Shown here one piece after another: positions 1-7,571 of a stretch of 19,647 bases of DNA. How positions within the stretch are numbered: position 1 is the first letter of the stretch; every line of letters starts with the position of its first letter. A model generated the notes under the pieces. That model saw nothing but the letters and a program-made list of their open reading frames with translations, searched no databases and was not told the origin of the DNA. Both the position numbers and the translations under genes were made by a program. Origin of the DNA: Candidatus Gastranaerophilales bacterium (GTDB lineage: Bacteria; Cyanobacteriota; Vampirovibrionia; Gastranaerophilales; Gastranaerophilaceae); NCBI GenBank assembly GCA_947630355.1, contig CANRHJ010000012.1:1-19647 (forward strand), given 5' to 3'.

Positions 1-1413
1 GCCTGAAACGCAGGGTTTACCCATACCTTTAGCAACAACAGCTGCATGTGATGTAGCACCGCCTCTAAGTGTTAATACACCCTGAGAAACAGCCATTCCG
101 TGAATATCATCAGGGCATGTTTCTATACGAACAAGAATAACCTTTTCGCCAGCTTCACCTCTTTGTGCGGCTTCTTCCGTATCGAATACTATTTTACCTA
201 CAGCAGCTCCGGGTGATGCATTTACACCCGTTGAAATCTTTTTAGCTTCTTCCATAGCCTTTGTATCAAAGCAAGGTAATAAAATTTGATTTACACTATA
301 CGGGTCAACAAGCTGTATTGCTCTTTCTTTTGTTATTATGCCTTCTTCATGCATTTCAACGGCTATTCTTACAGCTGCAGCTGCGGTTCTTTTACCGTTT
401 CTTGTTTGAAGAATGTATAATTTACCTCTTTCAATGGTAAATTCCATATCCTGAACATCTTTATAACCGAGTTCAAGTTTTTTAGCTATATCAACGTATT
501 GTCTGTACAAATCAGGCATTTCCGTTTCTAACATTGCAATCGGTTTAGGTGTTCTTATACCTGCAACAACGTCTTCACCTTGCGCATTTGTTAAATATTC
601 ACCGTAGAATTTATTTTCACCCGTTGCGGGGTTTCTTGTAAATGAAACACCTGTTGCACAGTCGTCGCCCATATTTCCGAATACCATTGTTTGTACGTTT
701 ACAGCGGTACCATAATTATGGTCAATTTTGTTCATATTTCTGTAAGCTACGGCTCTTGGAATATTCCAGCTTCTGAATACCGCTTCAATAGCTTCCTGCA
801 ATTGTACATAAGGGTCTTGAGGGAATTCTTTTCCCGTAACTTCTTTAATAACATTTTTGTATATCGGAATTAATGATTTCCAACCGTCTGCCGAAATTTC
901 GGTATCCGATTTAACACCTTCGCGTGCCTTTACTTTTTCTACTTCAGATTCAAAGTATTTTTGTCTGTCCATTTCCCAAGCAACGGAACCGAACATTGTT
1001 AAAAATCTTCTGTAACTGTCGTAGCAAAATCTCGGATTATTGGTTAATTTAACCATCGCTTCAACTGTTTCATCGTTTAAACCTAAGTTTAAAATAGTTT
1101 CCATCATGCCGGGCATTGAAATTCTTGCGCCTGAACGAACGGAAACTAAAAGAGGATTTGTTTTATCACCAAACTTTTTACCTGCTTGCTGTTCAACAAT
1201 TTTTAATTTTTCTTTAACGTCATCCATTAACCCTGCGGGCATTTTGTTGCCGTTATTGATATATTCCATACATGTTTCTGTTGTTATAGTTAATCCCGGA
1301 GGAACAGGCAAACCTAAATTTGTCATTTCCGCTAAATTTGCACCTTTTCCGCCTAAGAGATTTCTCATGGAAGCGTTACCTTCCTTGAACAACCACACTC
1401 TCTTCTCTGTCAT
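1..1413 (-). CDS. ppdK: Pyruvate, phosphate dikinase, N-terminal 471 residues (gene runs off the left edge)
   Basis: PPDK interconverts pyruvate, ATP and phosphate with PEP, AMP and pyrophosphate in the cytoplasm; in anaerobes it often serves PPi-dependent glycolysis. The reading frame is open from the ATG at 1413 to base 1. It begins MTEKRVWLFKEG and has the glycine-rich ATP-grasp segment GGKGANLAEM at residues 21-30. The central phosphohistidine motif GGATSHAAVV is near the edge, with the catalytic histidine at residue 456, close to His455 of the well-studied Clostridium symbiosum enzyme. The family is about 875 residues long, so the C-terminal half (PEP/pyruvate barrel) lies outside the window. 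A clear GGAG ribosome site sits at 1420-1423. The gene starts 68 bases after the pilin-like gene on the same strand, so it may be read from the upstream operon or from its own weak promoter in that gap. Identification is very secure. Confidence 0.97.
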   Translation of the reverse strand, partial: MTEKRVWLFKEGNASMRNLLGGKGANLAEMTNLGLPVPPGLTITTETCMEYINNGNKMPAGLMDDVKEKLKIVEQQAGKKFGDKTNPLLVSVRSGARISMPGMMETILNLGLNDETVEAMVKLTNNPRFCYDSYRRFLTMFGSVAWEMDRQKYFESEVEKVKAREGVKSDTEISADGWKSLIPIYKNVIKEVTGKEFPQDPYVQLQEAIEAVFRSWNIPRAVAYRNMNKIDHNYGTAVNVQTMVFGNMGDDCATGVSFTRNPATGENKFYGEYLTNAQGEDVVAGIRTPKPIAMLETEMPDLYRQYVDIAKKLELGYKDVQDMEFTIERGKLYILQTRNGKRTAAAAVRIAVEMHEEGIITKERAIQLVDPYSVNQILLPCFDTKAMEEAKKISTGVNASPGAAVGKIVFDTEEAAQRGEAGEKVILVRIETCPDDIHGMAVSQGVLTLRGGATSHAAVVAKGMGKPCVSG

Positions 1414-1481
1414 TCTTTTCTCCTTAATTGAACATTTATTTCACTTTATTATTCTTACATAAACATATTTTTAACTCAAAT

Positions 1482-2117
1482 TTAAAAACTTCCGCCCCTT
1501 AAATAGTATTCACTGCAATATAATCCGCTGCCTATGGGTGAACAGTTCGTTTTTAATCTGCTGTATGGTTTACCCTCACCTAATGCACTTATTCTGTCTT
1601 TGTATATGTTTATTATAAATATATCCTGACCTATTCTGTTAGGCTTCTTTACTCCGTTTATATCCAAAAACATATAATACAACGGATGATTTTCGTCCTT
1701 TAATTCCGTTTCATTTGATTTTAATGATAGTAACATCCCGTTTTTCATCTCATAAAATTTATGGAAATAATACTTCCAATTTTTATTTATCGGACTTGCA
1801 TTCATCTTTCGATAATTATATTTTTTTAAAATTTTTTCCTTATTACTCTTCATATTAATATAAGGACCTATCAGCTCCCATATATATTCTTCGGTTAATA
1901 TCTTTTGTGCCTCATCACTATCGGGTATTATTTTACCTTCATGCATACAGACTAATTTAAAACTGTAATCAAGCTCATCATATACGGTTTTCCAGGTTGC
2001 AATTCTCTGTGCCTGTTCCAAATTTATCAAGTTAAACGGAATTATTATTACTATTATTAACAGTATTATTGAAAGTAATGATATTATATTAAATACTCCA
2101 AATGAAATATTCTTCAC
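1482..2117 (-). CDS. Membrane-anchored pilin-like (pseudopilin-type) protein
   Basis: The 211-residue protein has one strongly hydrophobic N-terminal segment (about residues 8-31), followed by a soluble domain. The rest resembles the C-terminal part of type IV pilin/pseudopilin-like proteins: the segment FLDINGVKKPNRIGQDIF (150-167, a 'D-NG--PN--G-D-F' pattern) and a pair of cysteines, C192 and C201, that could form a terminal disulphide loop. I do not see a clean prepilin peptidase site (Gly-Phe-Thr-Leu-Ile-Glu type), so it may be a minor or divergent pilin, or a different envelope protein. The start is GTG at 2117; its GTGA overlaps the TGA of the PHP gene by 4 bases, which implies translational coupling. 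The coupling of an envelope protein to an RNA-metabolism operon is unexplained. Family assignment is tentative. Confidence 0.6.
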   Translation of the reverse strand: MKNISFGVFNIISLLSIILLIIVIIIPFNLINLEQAQRIATWKTVYDELDYSFKLVCMHEGKIIPDSDEAQKILTEEYIWELIGPYINMKSNKEKILKKYNYRKMNASPINKNWKYYFHKFYEMKNGMLLSLKSNETELKDENHPLYYMFLDINGVKKPNRIGQDIFIINIYKDRISALGEGKPYSRLKTNCSPIGSGLYCSEYYLRGGSF

Positions 2118-2959
2118 TTCGCAAGTTCCATTCTTCGTTTTTCTTTCATTAACTCATCATATATCCATTCTGGAACAAAATTCTTCCCCATGACGATATT
2201 ACCGTTATTGGGATTTGGTGCATGGAAATCAGATCCGCCGGTTATTATCAGCCCGTATTTTTCGGCTAACGTTGAAAAATATTCGATAATTGCAGGCGAA
2301 TGCTTTCTGTGATACGCTTCCAAACCTCTTAACCCAAAGTTCATCATCTCTTTTGTTAATTGATCGGCTATATCAACATCATACGGATGCGCAAATACAG
2401 GTATACCGCCGGCATCGTAAATAACTTCAACCGCATCAAACGGTGTAACCGTCTTTCTTTGAACGTATACATTAGATTCGTCATTTATGTATTTATTGTA
2501 TGCTTCTATTATACTTGTCGTACCGCCGGCGTTTGTTATCGCTTTCGCTATGTGCGGACGGCCTATACTGCCGCCTTCCGCTACCTGCTCTATTATACTT
2601 TCATATTTTATTTTTATTCCCGCACGCTTTGATAATAACGCTATTATTTCCTTTGTCTGCTTTATTCTGGCCTGCTGCTGCATCTTTATTAACTTCTGAA
2701 AATCATTATTTTTTAAATCCATAAAATAACCAAGAATATGAACTTCATACCCTTTATACAATGTATTTATCTCTACACCCGGTATTATTTCCATATTCTT
2801 ATCTTTTGCATATTCTTTTGCAATATCGTATGAAAGCACATTATCATGATCTGTTATCGCTATTGCACCCAGTTCTGCTGATTTTGCGGTATCAACAATC
2901 TTTTCAGGCGAAAACGCTCCGTCTGAATACGTCGTATGAATATGTAAATCGACTTTCAC
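2114..2959 (-). CDS. PHP-domain phosphoesterase (YciV / RNase AM-like; 3',5'-nucleoside bisphosphate phosphatase type)
   Basis: This 281-residue protein is a complete PHP metal-dependent phosphoesterase. Visible metal-ligand motifs are H6/H8 (DLHIHTTYSDG), D37-H38-D39 (ITDHDN), E63 (PGVEIN), H74, H136 in GRPHIAKA, H191 (FAHPYD) and D244/H246 (GGSDFHA). The GRPHIA motif and the length are typical of the YciV/TrpH branch, whose characterised members hydrolyse 3',5'-nucleoside bisphosphates (pAp) and trim short RNA 5' ends. It starts with GTG at 2959 behind an AAGGA ribosome site; the nearby ATG at 2965-2967 is in another frame and closes at once. It follows ymdB by 12 bases and overlaps the next gene by 4. 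Its place beside RNase Y suggests clean-up of RNA-decay products, which is inference. The exact substrate cannot be read from sequence. Confidence 0.88.
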   Translation of the reverse strand: MKVDLHIHTTYSDGAFSPEKIVDTAKSAELGAIAITDHDNVLSYDIAKEYAKDKNMEIIPGVEINTLYKGYEVHILGYFMDLKNNDFQKLIKMQQQARIKQTKEIIALLSKRAGIKIKYESIIEQVAEGGSIGRPHIAKAITNAGGTTSIIEAYNKYINDESNVYVQRKTVTPFDAVEVIYDAGGIPVFAHPYDVDIADQLTKEMMNFGLRGLEAYHRKHSPAIIEYFSTLAEKYGLIITGGSDFHAPNPNNGNIVMGKNFVPEWIYDELMKEKRRMELAK

Positions 2960-2971
2960 CGTTTCATCCTT

Positions 2972-3787
2972 TCATAATCTTTCTTCCTCTTTTATTATTC
3001 TTTCTTTAATTCTTTCTATTGATTCAGTTCTTCCGGTTTCACTATCTATTCTTAATATTACACCGTTTACTTCATATTCTCCCGAATCAGATATATCTAA
3101 ACGTTCCGGAATTGACGTTTTTAAGCGATTTAATGACACGGAGTAGTCCATACCTATTACTCCGTTTATGTCTCCGCAGTATCCCACATCCGTTATATAA
3201 CCGCAAAAATTATTATATATTCTCTCATCCGATGTTTGTACATGCGTATGTGTACCAATTACGGCACTTACTTCTAACTCACCGTAATACTTGCCCAAAC
3301 ATATTTTCTCGGCACTCGCTTCCGCATGTATGTCCATTATTACTATGGGAGTCTCTTTTTTCATCTCGGTAATCGCTTCTTCTGTCTCCTCCCAACAGCT
3401 TTCACCTATATTCATAAAGGTCCTGCCCAATAAATTTATAACACCTATTTTATAACCGTTTTTCTCGATTACTCTAAACCCCTTCCCAGACGTTCCTTTA
3501 GGATAATTTATCGGCCTTATTAGTCTTGCGGCACCGTCTATATACGTAAATATTTCCCGCTTATCCCATATATGATTGCCTGACGTAAAACAATCTATTC
3601 CGTATGACAACAACTCTTCATAATTCTTCTGAGTTAAGCCGAAACCATGTGATGCATTCTCCGCATTCGCAATTATAAAATCGGGTCTGCTATCTTCCAT
3701 CTTTTCAATGTATTTTTTCACGGCAAATCTGCCGGGTTTCCCGACGATATCTCCTAAAAACATTATTTTGATTACTTTTTGAGCCAT
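2972..3787 (-). CDS. ymdB: YmdB-family metallophosphoesterase (TIGR00282 type)
   Basis: This 271-residue protein matches the YmdB family of calcineurin-like phosphoesterases along its whole length. The two-metal site is intact: D13 (FLGDIVGKPGR), E43-N44 (NAENASHG), N71-H72 (SGNHIWD), H154 (MDIHAEA) and H180/H182 (IGTHTHVQT). In Bacillus subtilis the family member cleaves cyclic 2',3' and 3',5' nucleotides and affects the choice between motility and biofilm, and ymdB lies directly after rny there too. The same order occurs here, with 77 bases between the rny stop and this ATG. The ribosome site is weak (AAGAT). No signal peptide is visible, so it should be cytoplasmic. Family identification is strong; the physiological substrate in this organism is unknown. 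Confidence 0.93.
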   Translation of the reverse strand: MAQKVIKIMFLGDIVGKPGRFAVKKYIEKMEDSRPDFIIANAENASHGFGLTQKNYEELLSYGIDCFTSGNHIWDKREIFTYIDGAARLIRPINYPKGTSGKGFRVIEKNGYKIGVINLLGRTFMNIGESCWEETEEAITEMKKETPIVIMDIHAEASAEKICLGKYYGELEVSAVIGTHTHVQTSDERIYNNFCGYITDVGYCGDINGVIGMDYSVSLNRLKTSIPERLDISDSGEYEVNGVILRIDSETGRTESIERIKERIIKEEERL

Positions 3788-3863
3788 TAATCTTATCCGG
3801 TTTTATCTTCTGTTTCTCAGGCTTCGGAGCTTGTATTTATTCGGACTTTACTTATTGTGGTCC

Positions 3864-5387
3864 TTATTTTGCCAATTCAGTTGTCCTTATTTCTCTTACA
3901 ACCGTAACCCTTATTTGACCCGGATAATCTAGTTCTTCTTCTATACGTTTCGCTATTTCGCGCGCTAATCTGGCACTTCCCGCATCATCAAACTTATCAG
4001 GCTGTACTATAACTCTTACTTCTCTTCCCGCCTGTACCGCAAATGACTGCTTTATTCCTTCATAACTTAATGCTATTTCTTCCAGTTTCTGTAATCTCTT
4101 TATATATATTTCCAATGTATCTCGACGTGAACCGGGTCTGCCCGCCGATACCGCATCCGCTAATTTTACCAACACCGCTTCTATTGTATTGGCCGTTACA
4201 TCATCATGATGCGCCTCTATAGCATGTATTATCTCTTCTCTTTCTCCATATTTGCGTGCCAATTCTACACCAAGCTCTATATGTGTTCCTTCCTGCGTTT
4301 GATCTACCGCTTTTCCTATGTCATGCAATAAACCCGCACGCTTCGCAATCTTTACGTTCGCTCCAAGCTCCGCAGCCAACATCCCTGCTATTTGCCCTAC
4401 TTCTAATGAGTGTAATAAAACATTCTGACCGTAGCTTGTTCTGTAATATAACCTTCCGAGTGTCTTTATAAGCTCCTTATTCAGGTTCATTATGCCCATT
4501 TCCATAGCGGCATTTTCACCCTCTTGCTTAATCTTCTGCTCTATTTCCACACGTGCCTTCTCTACCATCTCTTCTATTCGCACGGGGTGTATTCGGCCAT
4601 CTGCCACAAGCTTCTCTAAAGCAAGTTTCGCAATTTCCCTTCTCACAGGATCAAAACACGATAATACCACCGCTTCAGGAGTATCATCTATTATCAAATC
4701 TACACCTGTCAGTGTCTCTAATGTCCTTATATTCCTTCCTTCCCGTCCTATTATACGACCTTTCATCTCATCCGACGGTAAACTCACCGATGATACCGTT
4801 GATTCTACAACGTGATCTATTGCACATCTCTGCATTACTCCGGTAAGTATCTCTTTCGCTCTCTCGTTTGATACCTCTTTTATATAATTCTCATTCTCTT
4901 TTATTAATGCATTCGCTTCCTGCTGTAAATCCGACTTTAATTGTTCCATTAACAAATGCTTCGCCTCTTCGGATGTCATTCCTGATATCCGCTCTAACTC
5001 CGACATCTGCTTCTGTACTAATTCGGCCAAATAATCCTCTTTATCTAAGAGCTCATCCTTCTTCTTCTGTACTTCCGCTTCCTTTTGCTCTGTCTCTTGT
5101 ATCTTATCTTCTAACTGTTCTTCTCTCTTGGTTAATTTCTGCTCTAACCTTAAAAGCTCCTGCCTTCTCTCTTTAGTCTCTTCCTGAAATTTCTCTATGT
5201 CCTTCTGTACTGATTCCTTTGCCGCAAGCATGGCTTCTTTCTTATATAAGTTACTCTTCTCTTCCATTTCGGCTATTAAATTAGCCTTCTCTCGCTTCTC
5301 ACGCTTAATATCTCGCCATAATAATATACATGCAAGCCCAAGAACAATAAAAAGTATTATTAGTGTATTAAAATCAAAAGTATTAAT
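3864..5387 (-). CDS. rny: Ribonuclease Y; probable AUU start giving an N-terminal membrane anchor
   Basis: RNase Y is the membrane-bound endonuclease that starts mRNA decay in many bacteria. Counting from the first ATG (5267, 467 residues), there is a charged coiled coil at 1-155, a KH RNA-binding domain with the GREG loop near 174-177, and an HD domain with H315-D316 (GLLHDIGKA). That form would lack the family's N-terminal membrane helix. The same frame stays open upstream to a TGA at 5409-5411 and encodes a perfect anchor (LIILFIVLGLACILLW, then basic residues). This extension has no ATG, GTG, TTG or CTG. The best start is ATT at 5387, nine bases after GAGG (5397-5400), giving 507 residues, close to the usual length. 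A frameshift error at the 5' end is the alternative. The gene heads the rny-ymdB-PHP run. The product is certain; the start is not. Confidence 0.9.
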   Translation of the reverse strand: MNTFDFNTLIILFIVLGLACILLWRDIKREKREKANLIAEMEEKSNLYKKEAMLAAKESVQKDIEKFQEETKERRQELLRLEQKLTKREEQLEDKIQETEQKEAEVQKKKDELLDKEDYLAELVQKQMSELERISGMTSEEAKHLLMEQLKSDLQQEANALIKENENYIKEVSNERAKEILTGVMQRCAIDHVVESTVSSVSLPSDEMKGRIIGREGRNIRTLETLTGVDLIIDDTPEAVVLSCFDPVRREIAKLALEKLVADGRIHPVRIEEMVEKARVEIEQKIKQEGENAAMEMGIMNLNKELIKTLGRLYYRTSYGQNVLLHSLEVGQIAGMLAAELGANVKIAKRAGLLHDIGKAVDQTQEGTHIELGVELARKYGEREEIIHAIEAHHDDVTANTIEAVLVKLADAVSAGRPGSRRDTLEIYIKRLQKLEEIALSYEGIKQSFAVQAGREVRVIVQPDKFDDAGSARLAREIAKRIEEELDYPGQIRVTVVREIRTTELAK

Positions 5388-5554
5388 TTCCCTATACCTC
5401 GTTCTTTCTCATTCAATATTTAATTGCTACGTCTTTTTTGTTTATTTCATATATTAAAAAATTATTATTCCGTTACTTATAATAGTAATTCTATCATAAG
5501 CTATTATGTTTTAACAACTGTTTTTATTTTTTGTTTATCTTTTTTAAAATTTTT

Positions 5555-5582
5555 TTGCTTTACTTTATTATATTTTTATATT
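5555..5582 (+). promoter_or_regulatory. Candidate sigma-70-type promoter for tRNA-Leu
   Basis: TTGCTT (5555-5560), a 16-base spacer and TATATT (5577-5582) lie upstream of the tRNA, whose mature 5' end is at 5600. The -10 is one base from consensus and the -35 matches only its first half. The whole stretch is very AT-rich, so chance matches are easy; position is the main support. Confidence 0.35.
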
Positions 5583-5599
5583 ATATTCAATATGAACAA

Positions 5600-5685
5600 G
5601 CCTTGGTGGCGGAAGTGGTAGACGCGTTGGACTTAAAATCCAATTGGGCTCACCCCCAGTGCCGGTTCAAGTCCGGCTCAAGGCA
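5600..5685 (+). tRNA. tRNA-Leu (anticodon UAA), 86 nt, intronless, no encoded CCA
   Basis: The seven-base acceptor stem GCCTTGG (5600-5606) pairs with TCAAGGC (5678-5684), with one G-U pair, followed by discriminator A at 5685. The anticodon stem TTGGA/TCCAA encloses loop CTTAAAA, giving anticodon TAA at 5634-5636. A long variable arm, GGGCTCACCCCC, marks a class II (Leu/Ser type) tRNA; GGTTCAAGT is the T loop. It decodes UUA. CCA is not encoded and must be added after transcription. The classic cyanobacterial group I intron of tRNA-Leu(UAA) is absent here. A terminator follows within 10 bases, so this is a single-tRNA transcript. Confidence 0.97.
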
Positions 5686-5692
5686 ATTCTAA

Positions 5693-5715
5693 CACTCCTT
5701 CGGGAGTGCTTTTTT
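5693..5715 (+). terminator. Rho-independent terminator after tRNA-Leu
   Basis: Stem CACTCC (5693-5698) and GGAGTG (5703-5708) closes on a stable TTCG tetraloop and is followed by C and six T. It starts eight bases after the mature tRNA end. This is a textbook intrinsic terminator on the plus strand. Confidence 0.9.
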
Positions 5716-5732
5716 ATTCCGTACTCTCTCAC

Positions 5733-5769
5733 GCAGTTCTAAACTCGCTAAAGCTCGTTAAGAACTCGC
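5733..5769 (+). repeat. Imperfect inverted repeat in the tRNA-calpain intergenic region
   Basis: GC-AGTTCT (5733-5740) pairs with AGAACT-C-GC (5761-5769, one bulged C) around a loop that contains a smaller GCT/AGC pairing. There is no T-tract on either side, so it is not an obvious terminator. It may be part of the same structured element as the hairpin at 5830-5871, or a dispersed intergenic repeat; one window cannot tell. Confidence 0.45.
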
Positions 5770-5829
5770 GGTTTACCATAGTTTGCTTCAGCAAATCCGT
5801 TGGGATTGTACTATTATGGCAAGATAATT

Positions 5830-5871
5830 CTGCGGCAGATACTTTGCCTATCGGTGAAGTATGAGCCGCAG
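5830..5871 (+). other. Strong 42-nt hairpin, candidate structured RNA or mobile-element end
   Basis: From outside in: CTGCGGC/GCCGCAG (7 pairs), an AG/GA internal step (tandem sheared G-A possible), ATACTT/AAGTAT (6 pairs), TGCC/GGTG (two G-U plus two G-C) and a TATC loop. The G-U and G-A contacts exist only in plus-strand RNA; on the minus strand they become C-A and T-T/C-C mismatches. This favours a plus-strand transcript even though the adjacent calpain gene, 18 bases away, reads on the minus strand. A nearby small hairpin TTTGC-TTCA-GCAAA (5782-5795) adds to the structure. Possible readings are a small RNA, or the leftover right end of an IS200/IS605-type element. It lacks a T-tract, so a simple terminator is less likely. 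Confidence 0.5.
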
Positions 5872-5889
5872 TTTCTATGTACTTACATC

Positions 5890-7356
5890 TTATGCCGTAA
5901 CATCACTTGTGTATAAGTTATACTGTTCTAATGCAAGCAGATTTTCCTGATTTACTTTTATTGACTCGGATGTATTGTGAGGGTTCACCAATGTTACTAT
6001 TCCGTCTTTTACATCCAATACGCTGTATGCATGCGGACCATATAATGATATTTCCTTTCCGCTTGCATCTTTTACTTTTTCCTCTTGTAATGTTGCAAAT
6101 ACAAGTGTTTTATCGTTATTTACATCTTCGGAAAAATTCTTCAACAATTCCCTTGATTTATTGTCGGCTTCTTGAATATCTTGCTTATACATATTTGTAT
6201 AGTCATCAAGTGAAACTATTATATCATTACCATCTTTTCCGGTCAGATATACATTTGAACCCTTTTTGCCTCTTGCGTTATATTCTGTTCCCTCCGTAAA
6301 TTCTATATCATTTCCGTTTATATCTTTCAGTGTATATGTTGAATTCGGAATAAATTTTGTCGTTAGTTTATCAAGATGTTTCATTACTGTTTGCGTTGAA
6401 TCACCCATAAGCAAGTATGATACACTGTCAGGATTTACCCCGTGCAGTTTATCTTCCGCATTCAATTTTGTATAATTATCCACCAAATTTCTTAATTTTG
6501 GATCCTGTGAAGTGTTAAAGCATTTCTCCATAGCCAGCTCTAAAAGTGTCATATCATCGTCTCCAAGACTATATATCCTCTCATCGCGGCTTTGATATTC
6601 CTTTGCTTCTTTTAGTTCGTTCTGAGTGATTGTATATGTCTCGTTTACACCGGCAAAATGCACATCATAACTTATTACATTACCGTTTTCATCTTTATTA
6701 ACTTTTATTGAATTCTTAATTGCTTCCGCGCCTTCTTCCGTTAATGATATTGAATATACTGATGATAATAATGCACAATCACCTATATTACCTTGTCTAA
6801 AGGCAACATCTATTTTACCGTTGGCATCTGATGCTTTTGTTTTTACTTCTGTTTTTTTACTGTTTAACGGTACTGCTTCTTCTTTCTTTTGCGTTTCTGA
6901 ATTTTTTACTTCTTTTTCATTTTTTGCTTTTTCTGTTTTTTCTGTTTTTTCAGTATTTGCAGGCTTTTCATCCGCTTTCGAATTCTCCGTATCTTCGGAT
7001 TTATTCGTATTTTCGGATTTATTCGTATTATCGGATTTTACGGGATCTTCCGTTTTTGGAGCAACTTCCGTATCGGCATAATCCCTTGCTGAGCCCGATG
7101 TATTATTCGTAAAAACAGCTTCATAATCCGTATTTTCTATTCTTCCGCCAATATTTATAACATCTTCATCAAGATTTTTTCCGCTATTTAAAATGTTTAA
7201 ATCACTTGCAGCTTTATTATTCTCTGCTTCATTGTTTTTCGTACTCATTTGTTGAATTCTATGCTTAAGCACACCTTCACTGTCATTATCTTTTTTGCCG
7301 TTTACTCCGTCAAAACCAAATGCTTTTGCAAAAAACGTTGAATTAGAAACGAACAT
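5890..7356 (-). CDS. Calpain-like (family C2) cysteine protease with low-complexity linker
   Basis: The 488-residue protein has two parts. Residues 1-175 are disordered in character: a short N-terminal segment without a signal peptide, then a linker of K, E, T, N and S with hexapeptide repeats (SDNTNK/SENTNK, 108-119) and TEK repeats (135-143). Residues 180-488 resemble the calpain protease core: RQGNIGDCALLSS with candidate nucleophile C194, GPHAYSV with H442, and LVNPHN with N458. These give the Cys-His-Asn triad in the expected order. Calpain-type proteases are cysteine endopeptidases; bacterial members are poorly characterised. The start is ATG at 7356 behind AAGGAG. The canonical W after the catalytic Cys (GDCWL) is A here, so activity is likely but not proven. 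No calcium-binding domain is visible. Export route and substrate are unknown. Confidence 0.78.
   Translation of the reverse strand: MFVSNSTFFAKAFGFDGVNGKKDNDSEGVLKHRIQQMSTKNNEAENNKAASDLNILNSGKNLDEDVINIGGRIENTDYEAVFTNNTSGSARDYADTEVAPKTEDPVKSDNTNKSENTNKSEDTENSKADEKPANTEKTEKTEKAKNEKEVKNSETQKKEEAVPLNSKKTEVKTKASDANGKIDVAFRQGNIGDCALLSSVYSISLTEEGAEAIKNSIKVNKDENGNVISYDVHFAGVNETYTITQNELKEAKEYQSRDERIYSLGDDDMTLLELAMEKCFNTSQDPKLRNLVDNYTKLNAEDKLHGVNPDSVSYLLMGDSTQTVMKHLDKLTTKFIPNSTYTLKDINGNDIEFTEGTEYNARGKKGSNVYLTGKDGNDIIVSLDDYTNMYKQDIQEADNKSRELLKNFSEDVNNDKTLVFATLQEEKVKDASGKEISLYGPHAYSVLDVKDGIVTLVNPHNTSESIKVNQENLLALEQYNLYTSDVTA
6996..7040 (-). repeat. Tandem 18-bp repeat, 2.5 copies, inside the calpain-like gene
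   Basis: On the plus strand the unit CGGATTTATTCGTATTNT occurs at 6996-7013 and 7014-7031, then a partial copy at 7032-7040. It encodes the hexapeptide repeat around SDNTNKSENTNKSED in the linker. The 18-bp period keeps the frame, so copy number could vary between strains without breaking the gene. Confidence 0.8.
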
Positions 7357-7518
7357 ATTTATTCTCCTTTATATCCATTTTATATACTTTATATATACCC
7401 ATATTTTATTAACTTTAAACTTTTCAGTTAATATTTTTAAAATTTAACGGGTTTACAAAGTTTACAGGCAAAACAAAATAAAGCCGATATGGCAAAGTGT
7501 AACATCTGATAAAATTTT

Positions 7519-7549
7519 ATTAAAAAAAAGAGAACTTCCGTTCTCTTTT
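7519..7549 (-). terminator. Rho-independent terminator after the small membrane-protein gene
   Basis: A ten-base stem, AAAAGAGAAC (7526-7535) with GTTCTCTTTT (7540-7549), has a four-base loop and a T-run when read on the minus strand. It lies 22 bases beyond the stop of the 7572-8090 gene and before the calpain-like gene, so the two minus-strand genes are probably separate transcripts. No convincing calpain promoter was found in 7357-7518. Confidence 0.85.
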
Positions 7550-7571
7550 ATATATTTTTTGTACGATATTA

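Noticed and set aside
1040..1462. 140-residue plus-strand open frame
   Set aside because: It lies antisense to the well-supported ppdK coding region; composition and content fit an antisense shadow.
1414..1481. Promoter for ppdK (TTGAGT with a poor -10)
   Set aside because: The -10 matches consensus weakly; read-through from the upstream operon explains expression equally well.
5733..5769. Second terminator for tRNA-Leu or terminator for the calpain gene
   Set aside because: No T-tract on either strand, and the TTCG hairpin just upstream already terminates the tRNA transcript.
7357..7518. Promoter for the calpain-like gene
   Set aside because: Several TTG/TATA-like words occur in this AT-rich stretch but none has both good boxes and proper spacing.
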